Notes: generated by a model from the sequence alone, not told the origin. A stretch of 64,000 nt of DNA from Streptomyces sp. DH41 (GCF_029813785.1 NZ_JARVKY010000025.1:1-64000), one strand, 5' to 3'; counted from the stretch's first letter, positions 36,490 to 45,963 are shown. A program made the numbers and translations.

Positions 36490-37397
36490 CCACGCTGAAC
36501 ATCGACCACGTCTCCCGCTGGTTCGGCAACGTGGTCGCCGTCAACGACATCACCATGACGATCGGCCCCGGCGTCACCGGCCTCCTCGGCCCCAACGGCG
36601 CTGGGAAGTCCACCCTCATCAACATGATGGGCGGCTTCCTCGCCCCCTCCACCGGCAGCGTCACCCTCGACGGCCAGCCGGTCTGGCGCAACGAGGCCAT
36701 CTACAAGCACATCGGCATAGTCCCCGAGCGGGAGGCGATGTACGACTTCCTCACCGGCCGGGAGTTCGTCCTCGCCAACGCCGAGCTGCACGGCCTCGGC
36801 GCCAAGGCGGCCCACGAAGCGCTCGCCACTGTGCAGATGGAGTACGCGCAGGACCGGAAGATCGCCACGTACTCCAAGGGCATGCGGCAGCGGGTGAAGA
36901 TGGCCTCCGCCCTCGTCCACCAGCCGTCCCTGCTCCTGCTCGACGAGCCGTTCAACGGCATGGACCCGCGCCAGCGCATGCAGCTGATGGACCTGCTGCG
37001 GCGCATGGGCGACGAGGGCCGCACGGTGCTGTTCTCCTCGCACATCCTCGAAGAGGTCGAACAGCTCGCCTGGCACATCGAGGTCATCGTCGCCGGACGC
37101 CACGCGGCCAGCGGCGACTTCCGCAAGATCCGCCGCCTGATGACCGACCGGCCGCACCGCTACCTGGTGCGCTCCAGCGACGACCGGGCCCTCGCGGCAG
37201 CGCTGATCGCCGACCCGTCGACGTCCGGCATCGAGGTCGACCTCGCCGAGGGCGCACTGCGCATCCAGGCCATCGACTTCGGCCGGTTCACGGCCCTGCT
37301 GCCCAAGGTCGCCCGCGACCACGGCATCCGGCTGCTCACGGTCTCGCCGTCCGACGAGTCCCTCGAGTCCGTCTTCTCGTATCTCGTCGCGGCGTAG
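36486..37397 (+). CDS. ABC transporter ATP-binding protein (exporter pair 2)
   Basis: The 303-residue ATPase shows Walker A GPNGAGKST, a YSKGMRQRVKMA signature and Walker B LLLLDEPFNGMDP. The GTG at 36486 overlaps the preceding stop by four bases, so translation is coupled. The long open frame upstream in this phase is only a shadow of the permease. It resembles its neighbour at 34.6 kb and probably arose by duplication of an ATPase/permease pair. Confidence 0.88.
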   Translation: MTTLNIDHVSRWFGNVVAVNDITMTIGPGVTGLLGPNGAGKSTLINMMGGFLAPSTGSVTLDGQPVWRNEAIYKHIGIVPEREAMYDFLTGREFVLANAELHGLGAKAAHEALATVQMEYAQDRKIATYSKGMRQRVKMASALVHQPSLLLLDEPFNGMDPRQRMQLMDLLRRMGDEGRTVLFSSHILEEVEQLAWHIEVIVAGRHAASGDFRKIRRLMTDRPHRYLVRSSDDRALAAALIADPSTSGIEVDLAEGALRIQAIDFGRFTALLPKVARDHGIRLLTVSPSDESLESVFSYLVAA

Positions 37398-37408
37398 GAG
37401 GCCGAAGA

Positions 37409-38128
37409 ATGTACGACCCCACAGTCGCCAGGCTCACCTACCGAGCCCTGCTCGGCCGCCGCCGGGCCCTCATCCTGGGCGCGCTGCCCCTGCTGCTGCT
37501 CGTCATCGCCGTGGCGGTGCGCGCGCTCGCCGGAGCCGACGACCAGACCGCGGCGGACGTGCTGGGCGGATTCGCCCTCGCCACCATGGTGCCGATCATC
37601 GGCGTCATCGCCGGTACCGGAGCCATCGGCCCCGAGATCGACGACGGTTCCGTGGTGTACCTGCTGTCCAAGCCGATCAAACGGCCGACGATCATCTTCA
37701 CCAAGCTGATCGTCGCCGTCGCCGTGACGATGGTCTTCTCCGCCGTACCCACGCTGCTCGCCGGCCTGATCCTCAACGGCAACGGCCAGCAGGTCGCCGT
37801 CGCCTACACGATCGCCGCGCTGGTCGCCTCCATCGCCTACGCCGCGTTGTTTCTGCTGCTGGGCACGGTGTCCCGGCACGCGGTGGTCTTCGGGCTCGTC
37901 TACGCCCTCGTCTGGGAGGCGCTGTTCGGTTCGCTGGTGCCCGGCGCCCGGACCCTGAGCGTCCAGCAGTGGTCGCTGGCGGTGGCCCAGAAGGTCGCCG
38001 ACGGGAACCTGGTGACCTCCGACGTCGGTCTGACGACCGCGACGGTGCTGTTGGCCGGGGTGACCGTGCTCGCGACCTGGTTCGCCGGCCAGAAGCTGCG
38101 GTCGCTGACGCTCGCCGGGGAGGAGTGA
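37409..38128 (+). CDS. ABC-2 type permease (exporter pair 2)
   Basis: The 239-residue protein has six hydrophobic helices. Its conserved DDGSVVYLLSKPIKRPTI segment matches the equivalent motif of the first permease. It is shorter than the first permease because it lacks the N-terminal soluble part. The gap to the ATPase is 11 bp. The four genes probably form either one heteromeric exporter or two related ones; sequence alone does not decide. A GC-rich hairpin follows. Confidence 0.87.
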   Translation: MYDPTVARLTYRALLGRRRALILGALPLLLLVIAVAVRALAGADDQTAADVLGGFALATMVPIIGVIAGTGAIGPEIDDGSVVYLLSKPIKRPTIIFTKLIVAVAVTMVFSAVPTLLAGLILNGNGQQVAVAYTIAALVASIAYAALFLLLGTVSRHAVVFGLVYALVWEALFGSLVPGARTLSVQQWSLAVAQKVADGNLVTSDVGLTTATVLLAGVTVLATWFAGQKLRSLTLAGEE

Positions 38129-38134
38129 CCGAAG

Positions 38135-38155
38135 GGCCCCGGACCTGACGGGGCC
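38135..38155 (+). terminator. short hairpin after the ABC operon
   Basis: The seven-base arms GGCCCCG and CGGGGCC pair around a 7-base loop, starting 6 bp past the permease stop. There is no T-run, so it is only a modest terminator candidate. Confidence 0.4.
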
Positions 38156-38245
38156 TCCGCTCCGGCCCGGGCACACGGGCCGGCCGGGGGATGCACGCGG
38201 GACATGCAGGGGACACGCGAGGGCGCACGGCTGGGAGGAACAGGG

Positions 38246-38572
38246 ATGGCGGGCCAGACACCTCAGCGGGACGGCCGCGAGCAGCCGGACGACGGAGCCG
38301 GGGACGCCACCAGAGCCGGCTTGGAGGACGAAACCGTCCCCGAAACCGCTCCCGAAGCCGCCGCCGAAGCCGCCGACGACACCTGGGACGGCCTCGTCCT
38401 GGACGAGGAGTTCATACGCGGTGCCGGGACCCCCGAACCCTCGGCCCGCGCCCGGATGCTCGCCGCCCGTTGGCGCGGCGAGAAGCCGGAGCCGCAGCCG
38501 TGGCGCTCCGACGAGCCACCCGCGGGCTGGTTCTTCAGCAAGGGGCGACGCCGCGGGTGGCGCCGCCGCTGA
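38246..38572 (+). CDS. hypothetical protein, acidic with basic tail
   Basis: The 108-residue soluble protein has an acidic, Ala/Glu-rich, probably disordered N-terminal half (about 1-55). A more ordered half follows (LDEEFIRGAGTPEPSARARMLAARW), and the last residues are strongly basic (KGRRRGWRRR). GGAGGAACAGGG precedes the ATG. It looks like a conserved actinobacterial protein of unknown role. It stands alone between the ABC operon and the convergent HAD gene. Confidence 0.65.
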   Translation: MAGQTPQRDGREQPDDGAGDATRAGLEDETVPETAPEAAAEAADDTWDGLVLDEEFIRGAGTPEPSARARMLAARWRGEKPEPQPWRSDEPPAGWFFSKGRRRGWRRR

Positions 38573-38827
38573 CGCGGCGTGCGTCCCCCTTTAATCGGTG
38601 GCGCCCGGCTTTCCGTACCGGCACTGTGGTGATGCACGAGGCCGGACGGGGCCGACGAATCGGACGGCCGCTTCGAGCACGTGAGGGCCCCTCGCGTGGG
38701 CCGACCGAAGGGGACGCCGGCGCCGTCCGGACCGTGCCGCCGGATGTGCTCTCAGCCGCTCTCAGCCGCATGGAGCGGTGGCCTCAGCGGCCTGGCGCCC
38801 GAGACGCCATCGTTCCTGGGCGCGAGC

Positions 38828-39670
38828 TCAGGACGACAGGCGCTCCAGCACCACCGCGATGCCGTCCTCGTCGTTCGAGGACGTCACCTCGTCGGCCACC
38901 GCCTTCAGCTCCTCGTGAGCGTTGGCCATGGCCACGCCCCGCGCCGCCCAGCCGAACATCGGGACATCGTTGGGCATGTCGCCGAACGCGATCGTGTCCG
39001 CGGCCTTCAGACCGAGCCGACGCGCCGCCAGGGACAGGCCGGTGGCCTTGGACAGGCCGAGGGGGAGCAGCTCGACGATGCCCGCGCCGGCCATGGTCAC
39101 CGTGACGAAGCCGCCCGCGGTGTGCCGGGCCGCCTCGGCCAGCTCGTCGTCCGACAGGGTCGGATGCTGGATGTAGATCTTGTTCAGCGGCGCCGACCAC
39201 AGGTCGGAGGCGTCGGTGAACGGCACGGCCGGAAGGTCGCCCCCGACCTCGTAACCCGGCCCCACCAGGACATCGCCGTCCAGGCCGTCGCGGCTCGCCG
39301 CCAGGTACAGCGGGCCGGTCTCCGCCTCGATCTTGGCCAGCGCCACCCCGGCCAGCTGACGGTCCAGGGTGACCGAGGTCAGCAGCCGGTGCTCCCCGGC
39401 GTGGTAGACCTGCGCTCCCTGACCGCAGACGGCCAGCCCGTCGTAGCCGAGGTCGTCGAGGATGTGCCGGGTCCACGGGACCGCGCGGCCGGTGACCACG
39501 ATGTGCGCCGCGCCCGCCCCGGTGGCCGCGGCGAGCGCCTCACGGGTGCGCCGTGAGATCGAGTCGTCACTGCTCAGCAGCGTGCCGTCGAGATCGGTCG
39601 CGATCAGCCGGTAGGGGAAGCTCCCGGCGGAACCGGCGCCGGACCCCGTGGCGGAGGGGGCGTCAGTCAC
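38828..39670 (-). CDS. Cof-type HAD family hydrolase (second copy)
   Basis: The 280-residue protein is a paralogue of the HAD enzyme at 29.5 kb. It shows DLDGTLLSSDD with the nucleophile Asp, VTGRAVPW, the lysine after the cap and GDMPNDVPMFGWA. It probably dephosphorylates a small phosphorylated metabolite. GTG 39670 overlaps the serS stop by four bases (GTGA), so it is translationally coupled to serS and was probably kept as an operon partner. Longer upstream starts add a low-complexity Gly/Arg/Pro leader and are rejected. Confidence 0.87.
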   Translation of the reverse strand: MTDAPSATGSGAGSAGSFPYRLIATDLDGTLLSSDDSISRRTREALAAATGAGAAHIVVTGRAVPWTRHILDDLGYDGLAVCGQGAQVYHAGEHRLLTSVTLDRQLAGVALAKIEAETGPLYLAASRDGLDGDVLVGPGYEVGGDLPAVPFTDASDLWSAPLNKIYIQHPTLSDDELAEAARHTAGGFVTVTMAGAGIVELLPLGLSKATGLSLAARRLGLKAADTIAFGDMPNDVPMFGWAARGVAMANAHEELKAVADEVTSSNDEDGIAVVLERLSS

Positions 39671-40944
39671 TTGGCCACCGGTTCCAGGACCTCCCGGCCG
39701 CCCAGGTACGGACGGAGCACCTCTGGCACACGTACCGAACCGTCGGCCTGCTGGTGGTTCTCCAGGAGCGCCACGATCGTGCGCGGCACGGCGCACAGGG
39801 TGCCGTTGAGCGTGGCCAGCGGACGAACCTTCTTGTCCTCACGGACCCGGATCGACAGCCGGCGCGACTGGAACTCGGTGCAGTCCGAGGTCGAGGTCAG
39901 CTCGCGGTACTTGCCCTGGGTCGGGATCCACGCCTCGCAGTCGTACTTGCGCGCGGCCGAGGAACCCAGGTCGGCCGAGGCGACGTCGATGACCCGGAAC
40001 GGCAGCCCGAGCGACGTCAGCCACTGCTTCTCCCACTCCAGCAGGCGCTGGTGCTCGGCCTGCGAGTCCTCGGGGAGGACGTAGGAGAACATCTCGACCT
40101 TGTCGAACTGATGTACGCGGAAGATGCCCTTGGTGTCCTTGCCGTGCGAGCCGGCCTCGCGGCGGAAGCAGGGCGAGAAGCCGGCGTAGCGCAGCGGCAG
40201 ACGGTCGGCGTCCAGGATCTCGTCCATGTGGTACGCGGCGAGCGCCACCTCGGACGTGCCGACCAGGTACAGGTCGTCCTTGTCGAGGTGGTAGACGTCC
40301 TGGGCGGCCTGCCCGAGGAAGCCGGTGCCGGCCATCGACTGCGGGCGTACCAGGGCCGGGGTCAGCATCGGCGTGAAGCCGGCCGCCGTGGCCTGGGCGA
40401 TCGCCGCGTTGACCAGGGCGAGCTCCAGGAGCGCGCCGACGCCGGTCAGGAAGTAGAAGCGCGAGCCGGAGACCTTGGCGCCGCGCTCGACGTCGATGGC
40501 GCCGAGCAGCTGGCCGAGCTCCAGGTGGTCCCTGGGCTCGAAGCCCTCGGCCGCGAAGTCGCGGTGCGTGCCGTGCGTCTCCAGCGTGACGAAGTCCTCC
40601 TCGCCGCCGACGGGCACGTCGGGGTGGACGAGGTTGCCGAGCCGCTGGAGCAGCTCCTGGGTCTCGGCGTCGGCCGCGTCGCGCTCGGCGTCGGCCGTCT
40701 TGACGTCGGCGGCGAGCCGGCTCGCCCGCGTCAGCAGCTCGGCCTTCTCGTCTCCGGTGGCCTTGCCGATGAGCTTGCCGAGGCCTTTCTGCTCGGCGCG
40801 CAGCTCGTCGAAGCGGACGCCGGACGACCTGCGCCGCTCGTCGGCGGAGAGGAGGGAGTCGACGAGCGCGACATCCTCTCCACGGGCACGCTGCGACGCG
40901 CGCACACGGTCGGGGTCCTCACGGAGCAGGCGAAGGTCAATCAC
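39667..40944 (-). CDS. serS: serine-tRNA ligase
   Basis: The 425-residue protein is a class II seryl-tRNA synthetase. The N-terminal coiled-coil arm that reads the tRNA variable loop (about 30-105) is followed by motif 2 (GFSPCFRREAGSHGKDTKGIFRVHQFDKVE) and motif 3 near the C-terminus (NGTLCAVPRTIVALLENHQ, with the conserved Arg). The start is GTG 40944, giving the standard IDLRLLREDPDRVR opening. It leads a two-gene unit with the HAD hydrolase. Its upstream gap contains a DnaA-box cluster. A serine tRNA lies in the same window at 60.3 kb. Confidence 0.96.
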   Translation of the reverse strand: MIDLRLLREDPDRVRASQRARGEDVALVDSLLSADERRRSSGVRFDELRAEQKGLGKLIGKATGDEKAELLTRASRLAADVKTADAERDAADAETQELLQRLGNLVHPDVPVGGEEDFVTLETHGTHRDFAAEGFEPRDHLELGQLLGAIDVERGAKVSGSRFYFLTGVGALLELALVNAAIAQATAAGFTPMLTPALVRPQSMAGTGFLGQAAQDVYHLDKDDLYLVGTSEVALAAYHMDEILDADRLPLRYAGFSPCFRREAGSHGKDTKGIFRVHQFDKVEMFSYVLPEDSQAEHQRLLEWEKQWLTSLGLPFRVIDVASADLGSSAARKYDCEAWIPTQGKYRELTSTSDCTEFQSRRLSIRVREDKKVRPLATLNGTLCAVPRTIVALLENHQQADGSVRVPEVLRPYLGGREVLEPVAK

Positions 40945-41551
40945 GCGGTCAAGGCTACCGGTGCGCGGTGACGGGTCTCGACTCACTATTGCCGATCGCG
41001 GGTCTCGGTTCCCGTTATGCGGAGATCGAGCCTTTTGTGACCCTGGTCTGCTTCACGTTCCCTCTGTCGGTGAAGAGCGTTTTTTCCCTTGGAACGAACC
41101 AACGGCTCGGACGGCGGGCTGACTGCTGGTTGACCCGACGGGGTGACGACGGGGTGACCGAATCTCCTTGTGCGGAGGCGGACTTGAGTAGTCCGACGCG
41201 TTCGGCTGTCCACAGGGGTGCTCGATCCGGAAAAGTTATCCACAGGCTGTGCGCAAGATCTGTGGACTCGCGAAATCGACCGTCCCCCGCCCCCGAAGCG
41301 GGCTGTTTCAAACCCTCTGCGGCCCCACTTTCGAGTGGAAACCGGGCGCCCGGCGTCACCCCGGAGTATGGAGAGCGGGAAACAGGTGGACGAAGGGTTG
41401 CCTGGAGGCCTGTGTGCGGAGTGAGGGACCGTAGGGGGATATGTCGACTGAATGCCGTTTCGCTGTCGACTTGTCCCCAGGTCGAGAAGCAGACCTGTGG
41501 ATAACTTCTGTGGATAACGCATATCGGCTGGTGCGACTGGTGCGACTGGCC
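40945..41551. other. long intergenic region, serS-pheA
   Basis: About 600 bp separate the serS start from the end of pheA, both on the minus strand. It is lower in GC than its surroundings and holds the serS promoter and a DnaA-box cluster. Open frames here lack Streptomyces codon bias. Confidence 0.6.
41206..41517. promoter_or_regulatory. DnaA-box cluster between serS and pheA
   Basis: Perfect or consensus-fitting 9-mers are CTGTCCACA (41206-41214), TTATCCACA (41236-41244) and, on the other strand, two TGTGGATAA copies (41496-41504 and 41509-41517) with 13-bp spacing. Weaker ones are TGTGGACTC (41261-41269) and TTGTCCCCA (41471-41479). The mixed strands and closely spaced pair are features of DnaA-titrating or regulatory clusters. 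Confidence 0.65.
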
Positions 41552-41571
41552 GACGGCCGATTCCGGCCGTC
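41552..41571 (-). terminator. hairpin at the end of pheA
   Basis: The eight-base arms GACGGCCG (41552-41559) and CGGCCGTC (41564-41571) pair around the loop ATTC. The right arm overlaps the pheA stop codon. It is compact and GC-rich, as expected for a Streptomyces terminator. Confidence 0.5.
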
Positions 41572-42502
41572 AGAAACGGCCGTCCTGGCAGCGCGTCACC
41601 CAGTCCGCCGCAGCGACGAACGCCTCGTCCGAGGTGCCCGGCCGCAGTGCGCCCACGTCCGCCGGCGCGACCTCCGCGCGCGGGTACGAACCCAGGTAGC
41701 GCACCTGGAGACAGGTCCGCTTCAGGCCCATCAGGGCATCGGCCACCCGGCGGTCGGAAATGTGCCCCTCGGCGTCGATGCAGAAGCAGTAGTTGCCGAT
41801 GCCGGCACCGGTGGGACGGGATTGCAGCAGCATCAGGTTGACACCCCGGGTGGCGAACTCGCCCAGGAGGTCGCGCAGGCCGCCGGGGTGGTCGTCGCGC
41901 TGCCAGAGCACGATGGAGGTCTTGTCCGCGCCGGTGGGCGCCGCAGGCCGGGAGGGGCGGCCCACCAGCACGAAGCGCGTCTGGGCGTTCTCCGCGTCGT
42001 GGATGTCGGCCTCCAGGACCTCCAGACCGTAGCGGGCCGCGGCGAACTCGCCGGCGAATGCGGCGTCGTACCGGCCCTCCTGCACCAATCGGGCACCGTC
42101 CGCGTTGGAGGCGGCCGACTCCCAGGCGGCGTCCGGGAGGTGCTTCTTGATCCAGTTACGCACCTGGGGCTGGGCGGCGGGGTGGGCGGTGACCGTCTTG
42201 ATGTCCGACAGCTTGGTGCCGGGGCGGACCAGCAGCGCGAAGGTGATGGACAGCAGCACCTCGCGGTAGATCATCAGCGGCTGGCCGGCGACCAGCTCGT
42301 CGAGGGTGGTGGTGATGCCGCCCTCGACGGAGTTCTCGATCGGCACGAACGCGGCCTCGGCCTCGCCGGCGCGCACCGCGTCGAGCGCGGACTGGACGGA
42401 CACGTACGGGACCAGTTCCCGGGTCGCCGTCTCCGGAAGCGTGCGCAGGGCGACTTCGGTGAAGGTGCCTTCAGGGCCGAGATACGCGTAACTGGCTGGC
42501 AT
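41570..42502 (-). CDS. pheA: prephenate dehydratase
   Basis: The 310-residue protein converts prephenate to phenylpyruvate, the committed step to phenylalanine. It opens with the typical YLGPEGTFTEVAL and shows the VPIENSVEGGI motif, the NAQTRFVLVG motif with the essential Thr-Arg-Phe, and a C-terminal ACT domain (about 200-285; GGLRDLLGEFATRGVNL, SRP) for feedback control by phenylalanine. It is the monofunctional type, with no chorismate mutase part. It lies 80 bp downstream of the DyP peroxidase gene on the same strand but is probably transcribed on its own. Confidence 0.94.
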   Translation of the reverse strand: MPASYAYLGPEGTFTEVALRTLPETATRELVPYVSVQSALDAVRAGEAEAAFVPIENSVEGGITTTLDELVAGQPLMIYREVLLSITFALLVRPGTKLSDIKTVTAHPAAQPQVRNWIKKHLPDAAWESAASNADGARLVQEGRYDAAFAGEFAAARYGLEVLEADIHDAENAQTRFVLVGRPSRPAAPTGADKTSIVLWQRDDHPGGLRDLLGEFATRGVNLMLLQSRPTGAGIGNYCFCIDAEGHISDRRVADALMGLKRTCLQVRYLGSYPRAEVAPADVGALRPGTSDEAFVAAADWVTRCQDGRF

Positions 42503-42582
42503 GTCCTCACCCTAATGGGCCCGGGGAGACCCGGCTCACGCGTCCCGCGCATCCCGCTCCGAGGGGTGACCTCCGGCCGGTT

Positions 42583-43920
42583 TCACCCCTCCAGCAGCCG
42601 TTGACCCACGTATTCTCCCTCCGCGGCGCCGCCGGGCACCGCGAAAAGACCGCTCGCCTCGTGCCGGACGAACTGCGACAGCGCGTCTCCACGGTCCAGC
42701 TTGCGCTGTACCGGCACGAAGCCGCGCAGCGGATCGGCCTGCCAGCAGACGAAGAGCAGGCCCGCGTCGGGGACACCGTCCGCGTCGAATCCGTCGTGGT
42801 ACGAGAAGGGGCGCCGGACCATGGCCGCGCCGCCGTTCTGGTCGGGGCGGGTGATGCGGGCGTGGGCGTTGATCGGGACGACCAGGTTCCCGTCCTGGTC
42901 CGTCTTCTCCAGGTCCATCTCGGTCGTCTCGGTGCCTCCGGACAACGGCGCCCCGTCGGCCTTCCGGCGTCCGATGACGTCCTCCTGCGCCCTGGTGGAG
43001 AGCTTCTCCCAGTCGTCGAGGAGCATGCGGATGCGGCGTATGACGGCGTAGGAGCCGTTCGCCATCCACGCCGGCCCGTCCTGGTACTCCGCGTTCGCCC
43101 CGGGGTTCTCGGGGACGAAGATCCGCTGGTCGAAGTCGGCCTCGGCCGGCTTCGGGTTGCGGGTTCCGTCGATCTGGCCCATGAGGTTGCGGGTGGTCAT
43201 GGGGTGGGTGGTGGCGCCCGGCGAGCGGTTGAAGCCGTTCATCTGCCAGCGGACACGGGCGGCCGATCCCGCGTCCTGCTGGATCGCGCGCAGAGCGTGG
43301 AAGGCGACCAGGGCGTCGTCGGCACCGATCTGCACCCACAGGTCGCCGTTGCTGCGCTTCTTGTCGAGGTGGTCGGAGGAGAAGTCGGGCAGCGGGTCGA
43401 GGGCGACCGGGCGCTGTTCTTCCAGACCGGTCCGGCCAAAGAAGCTGTGCCCGAACCCGAAGGTGACGGTCAGCGAGGAAGGCCCCGCGTCCCGGGCCAC
43501 GCTCGTGTCACGAGCCCCGGCGGGCTCCCCCGCCATCAGCCGCCGGGCGGTCTCGGTCCAGCGGCGCAGCAGTGCGGCGGCCTCCTTGCGGCCGGCGCCC
43601 GCCGCCAGGTCGAAGGCGACGAAGTGGCCGCGGGACTGCATGGGGGTGGTGATGCCGGGCTGATGTTTCCCGTGAAACATCACCTGCTCGCTGCCCAGCG
43701 CGGTGAGCGGCGTGGCCGCGGACGAGGGCGCGGCGGCGTAACCCGCGGCAGTGCCCGCCGCGCCGAGTACGAGCCCGGTGGCACCGGCGGTGCCGAGCAG
43801 CCGCCGCCGTGAGATGCCCTCGCGGGCGGTGGTGTCTTCGGAGTCGGGGGAACCGGGTGTGCCGGGCGACCCGTGGGGCGCCTCGGGGGTACGGGCCTCC
43901 GGGATGGACTGGTCGGACAT
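42583..43920 (-). CDS. dtpA: Tat-exported DyP-type haem peroxidase, DtpA-like
   Basis: The 445-residue protein begins with a twin-arginine signal (SRRRLLGTAGATG plus hydrophobic stretch, near residues 38-65) and continues as a dye-decolourising peroxidase. The family GXXDG motif is GQIDGTRNPKP, and later blocks such as RRPFSYHDGFD and GLLFVCWQADP carry the haem-site residues. In S. lividans the homologue DtpA acts outside the membrane together with Sco and the PCuAC chaperone in copper-dependent morphogenesis, and the gene neighbourhood here is the same kind. It starts 8 bp after CopC-CopD, last of the copper set. Confidence 0.9.
   Translation of the reverse strand: MSDQSIPEARTPEAPHGSPGTPGSPDSEDTTAREGISRRRLLGTAGATGLVLGAAGTAAGYAAAPSSAATPLTALGSEQVMFHGKHQPGITTPMQSRGHFVAFDLAAGAGRKEAAALLRRWTETARRLMAGEPAGARDTSVARDAGPSSLTVTFGFGHSFFGRTGLEEQRPVALDPLPDFSSDHLDKKRSNGDLWVQIGADDALVAFHALRAIQQDAGSAARVRWQMNGFNRSPGATTHPMTTRNLMGQIDGTRNPKPAEADFDQRIFVPENPGANAEYQDGPAWMANGSYAVIRRIRMLLDDWEKLSTRAQEDVIGRRKADGAPLSGGTETTEMDLEKTDQDGNLVVPINAHARITRPDQNGGAAMVRRPFSYHDGFDADGVPDAGLLFVCWQADPLRGFVPVQRKLDRGDALSQFVRHEASGLFAVPGGAAEGEYVGQRLLEG
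43665..43678. other. parS-like site inside dtpA, one mismatch
   Basis: The sequence GTTTCCCGTGAAAC differs from parS at one base (A to C at position 6). It lies in coding sequence, extended to an imperfect 22-bp palindrome by TGAT/ATCA flanks (43661-43682). Confidence 0.5.
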
Positions 43921-43928
43921 GGTGCGGT

Positions 43929-45950
43929 TCAGCCGATCTGCGCGTTCTTGGAGACGGTCACCTGGTCGATGTCGGAGGTCCGTACGGTCACGGCGACCTC
44001 CCAGTCGCCGGCCATCGGGACCTGGACCCCGCTCGCCGACCAGTGTCCGGTGGTGATGTGGTCGGGGACGACGGGCAGCGGCCCGATGTCCTTGGCCTTC
44101 AAGGTGAAGGCGACCTTCACCTCGGGGATGTCGAAGGCGTTTCCGTTCGGGCCCTCGACGTAGAGGTGCATGTCGTTGGCGCCCACCCGCGCGGGGTCGA
44201 GTTCGACCCGTACGACGCCCTTGCCGTTCTGGCCGCCGGTGTCGAAGGGCATGTCCAGGGTGACCGCCCCGGTGGAGGGGGCGGACGTGGAGGCGGAGGA
44301 CGAGTTGGCGGCCTTGGCCTCCTCCTCGGTCCGGCCCGGCTCGGTCTGGGTCAGGACGGTGGTGACGGCGAGCAGGACGACGGCGACGCCCGCCTCGGCG
44401 AGCACGGAGCGGCGCAGGCCGAAGCGGTGGGGGTCGGCGTCCCTCTGCCGTTTCTGCCGGGCGGCGTCCACGGCCGCGCGCTGCCGCGCGAGCTGGGCGG
44501 CCCGCCGGGAGGCGCCGGAGCTGTCCGGCGCACCCGCACCCGACACGTCTTCGACGGCCTTCGCGGTCCCGGTCGTCTTCTCGGACGCGGTCCCGGCCGT
44601 CTTTCCTGTGGCCTCCGCGGTCTCCCCGGTCGCCTTCCCGGCGGTCTTCGCCTTCTCGGCCGTAGGGTCGGTGGACGCCCGGAGCTGCTCCTTCTCCCGT
44701 TGACGGGCGATGGTGGGCACCGTCTCCGTCAGCTGTGCCGTCCATCGTCGAGAGAGGTAGGCGATGCCGACCAGCACCGCCACCAGCCCGATCTTGCCGA
44801 GGAGCAGCTGTCCGTACCGGGTGTCGGTGAAGGCCGTCCAGGAGCCGAGCTGACGCCAGGACTGGTAGGTGCCGGTCACGACGAGCGCGACCACGCTGCC
44901 GAAGGCGACGCGCGAGAACCGCCGTACGGCGAGGGCGGGGACCGGTGTGTCCGCGGGTGTCCGGTACAGGGCGACGAGGAGGGTGGTGAGCCCGCCGAGC
45001 CAGGCGGCCATGGCGAGCAGGTGGACGACGTCGACCGGCATGGCGAGACCGGTCTGGAGGCCGACGGAGGCGTGTTCGGACATCGCCCAGGTCGCCGCGA
45101 GTCCGGCTGCCACGACGGCCCCGCCGACGGCGAGCCCGAAGGTGAGGTCCCGTTTCTCCTCGTCCTCCCGCTTGTCATAGGCGCCGAAGAGTACGGCGAC
45201 GAACAGCGCCGCCGCCGCGAGCAGCAGCAGCCGGGAGACCAGTGAGGCGCCGGTCTTGGTCTGCAGCACCTCGCCGAGCAGGTTCAGGTCGAAGACGTCG
45301 CCGAGCTTTCCGGAACCGGTGTAGGAGCCGCGCAGCAGGAGCAGCAGCAGGGTGGCGGCGGTCAGCGTGAGCCATCCGGAGACGACGAGCCGCTGTACGG
45401 CCCGTACTCCGGAGCCGCGCGGCCAGCAGGCGAGGACGAAGGCGGCGCCGCCCACCAGCATGGTGAACCCGGCGTACGACACGTACCGTCCGAGGCCGTA
45501 CAGCCAGCCGACGGCCCCGCCGCCCGCCTCCGTGCCGGAGACGGAGACGGAGGTCTCGGACGGGGCGCCGATGGAGAAGGTGTAGGCACCGGCGACGGGG
45601 TGGCTGTCGGCGGACACGACCTGGTAGGTCACCGTGTACGTGCCGTCGGGCAGGCCGGTGTGCAGTTTCACGGAGTACGCCGTGCCGCCCGTGCCGGACG
45701 GCTTGCCGTCGTCGACACGCTTGCCCTTGGGGTCGAGGACGCGCAGCGAGTCGTCGTCCATGGAGACGGACTCGGAGAAGGTGAGCGACACCTGGGCCGG
45801 AGCCTTGTCGACCACCGCCCCCTGCCGGGGGTCGCTGCCGGTCAGTGCGGCGTGCGCGGAGGCCGGCCCCGCGCCGGCGAGCAGCGCGCAGGCCGCGGCC
45901 AGAAGCAGCAGCACCAGGGTCCGGACGCGCGGGGCGATGGTCTGCGTCAA
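43929..45950 (-). CDS. CopC-CopD fusion copper resistance/uptake protein
   Basis: The 673-residue protein starts with a signal peptide (cut after about residue 32, giving mature HAAL). A CopC domain (about 33-125) follows, with the N-terminal His and the distal HP pair that bind copper. Eight or so membrane helices form the CopD domain (about 150-445). A cytosolic/linker region rich in Ala, Lys and Thr (about 450-530), another helix and a C-terminal beta domain (about 570-673) complete it. The start is a TTG at 45950 with GGGAGG seven bases upstream. It lies 13 bp after the PCuAC gene. The likely role is copper binding and transport across the membrane. Confidence 0.87.
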   Translation of the reverse strand: MTQTIAPRVRTLVLLLLAAACALLAGAGPASAHAALTGSDPRQGAVVDKAPAQVSLTFSESVSMDDDSLRVLDPKGKRVDDGKPSGTGGTAYSVKLHTGLPDGTYTVTYQVVSADSHPVAGAYTFSIGAPSETSVSVSGTEAGGGAVGWLYGLGRYVSYAGFTMLVGGAAFVLACWPRGSGVRAVQRLVVSGWLTLTAATLLLLLLRGSYTGSGKLGDVFDLNLLGEVLQTKTGASLVSRLLLLAAAALFVAVLFGAYDKREDEEKRDLTFGLAVGGAVVAAGLAATWAMSEHASVGLQTGLAMPVDVVHLLAMAAWLGGLTTLLVALYRTPADTPVPALAVRRFSRVAFGSVVALVVTGTYQSWRQLGSWTAFTDTRYGQLLLGKIGLVAVLVGIAYLSRRWTAQLTETVPTIARQREKEQLRASTDPTAEKAKTAGKATGETAEATGKTAGTASEKTTGTAKAVEDVSGAGAPDSSGASRRAAQLARQRAAVDAARQKRQRDADPHRFGLRRSVLAEAGVAVVLLAVTTVLTQTEPGRTEEEAKAANSSSASTSAPSTGAVTLDMPFDTGGQNGKGVVRVELDPARVGANDMHLYVEGPNGNAFDIPEVKVAFTLKAKDIGPLPVVPDHITTGHWSASGVQVPMAGDWEVAVTVRTSDIDQVTVSKNAQIG

Positions 45951-45963
45951 GGTGGTCCCTCCC

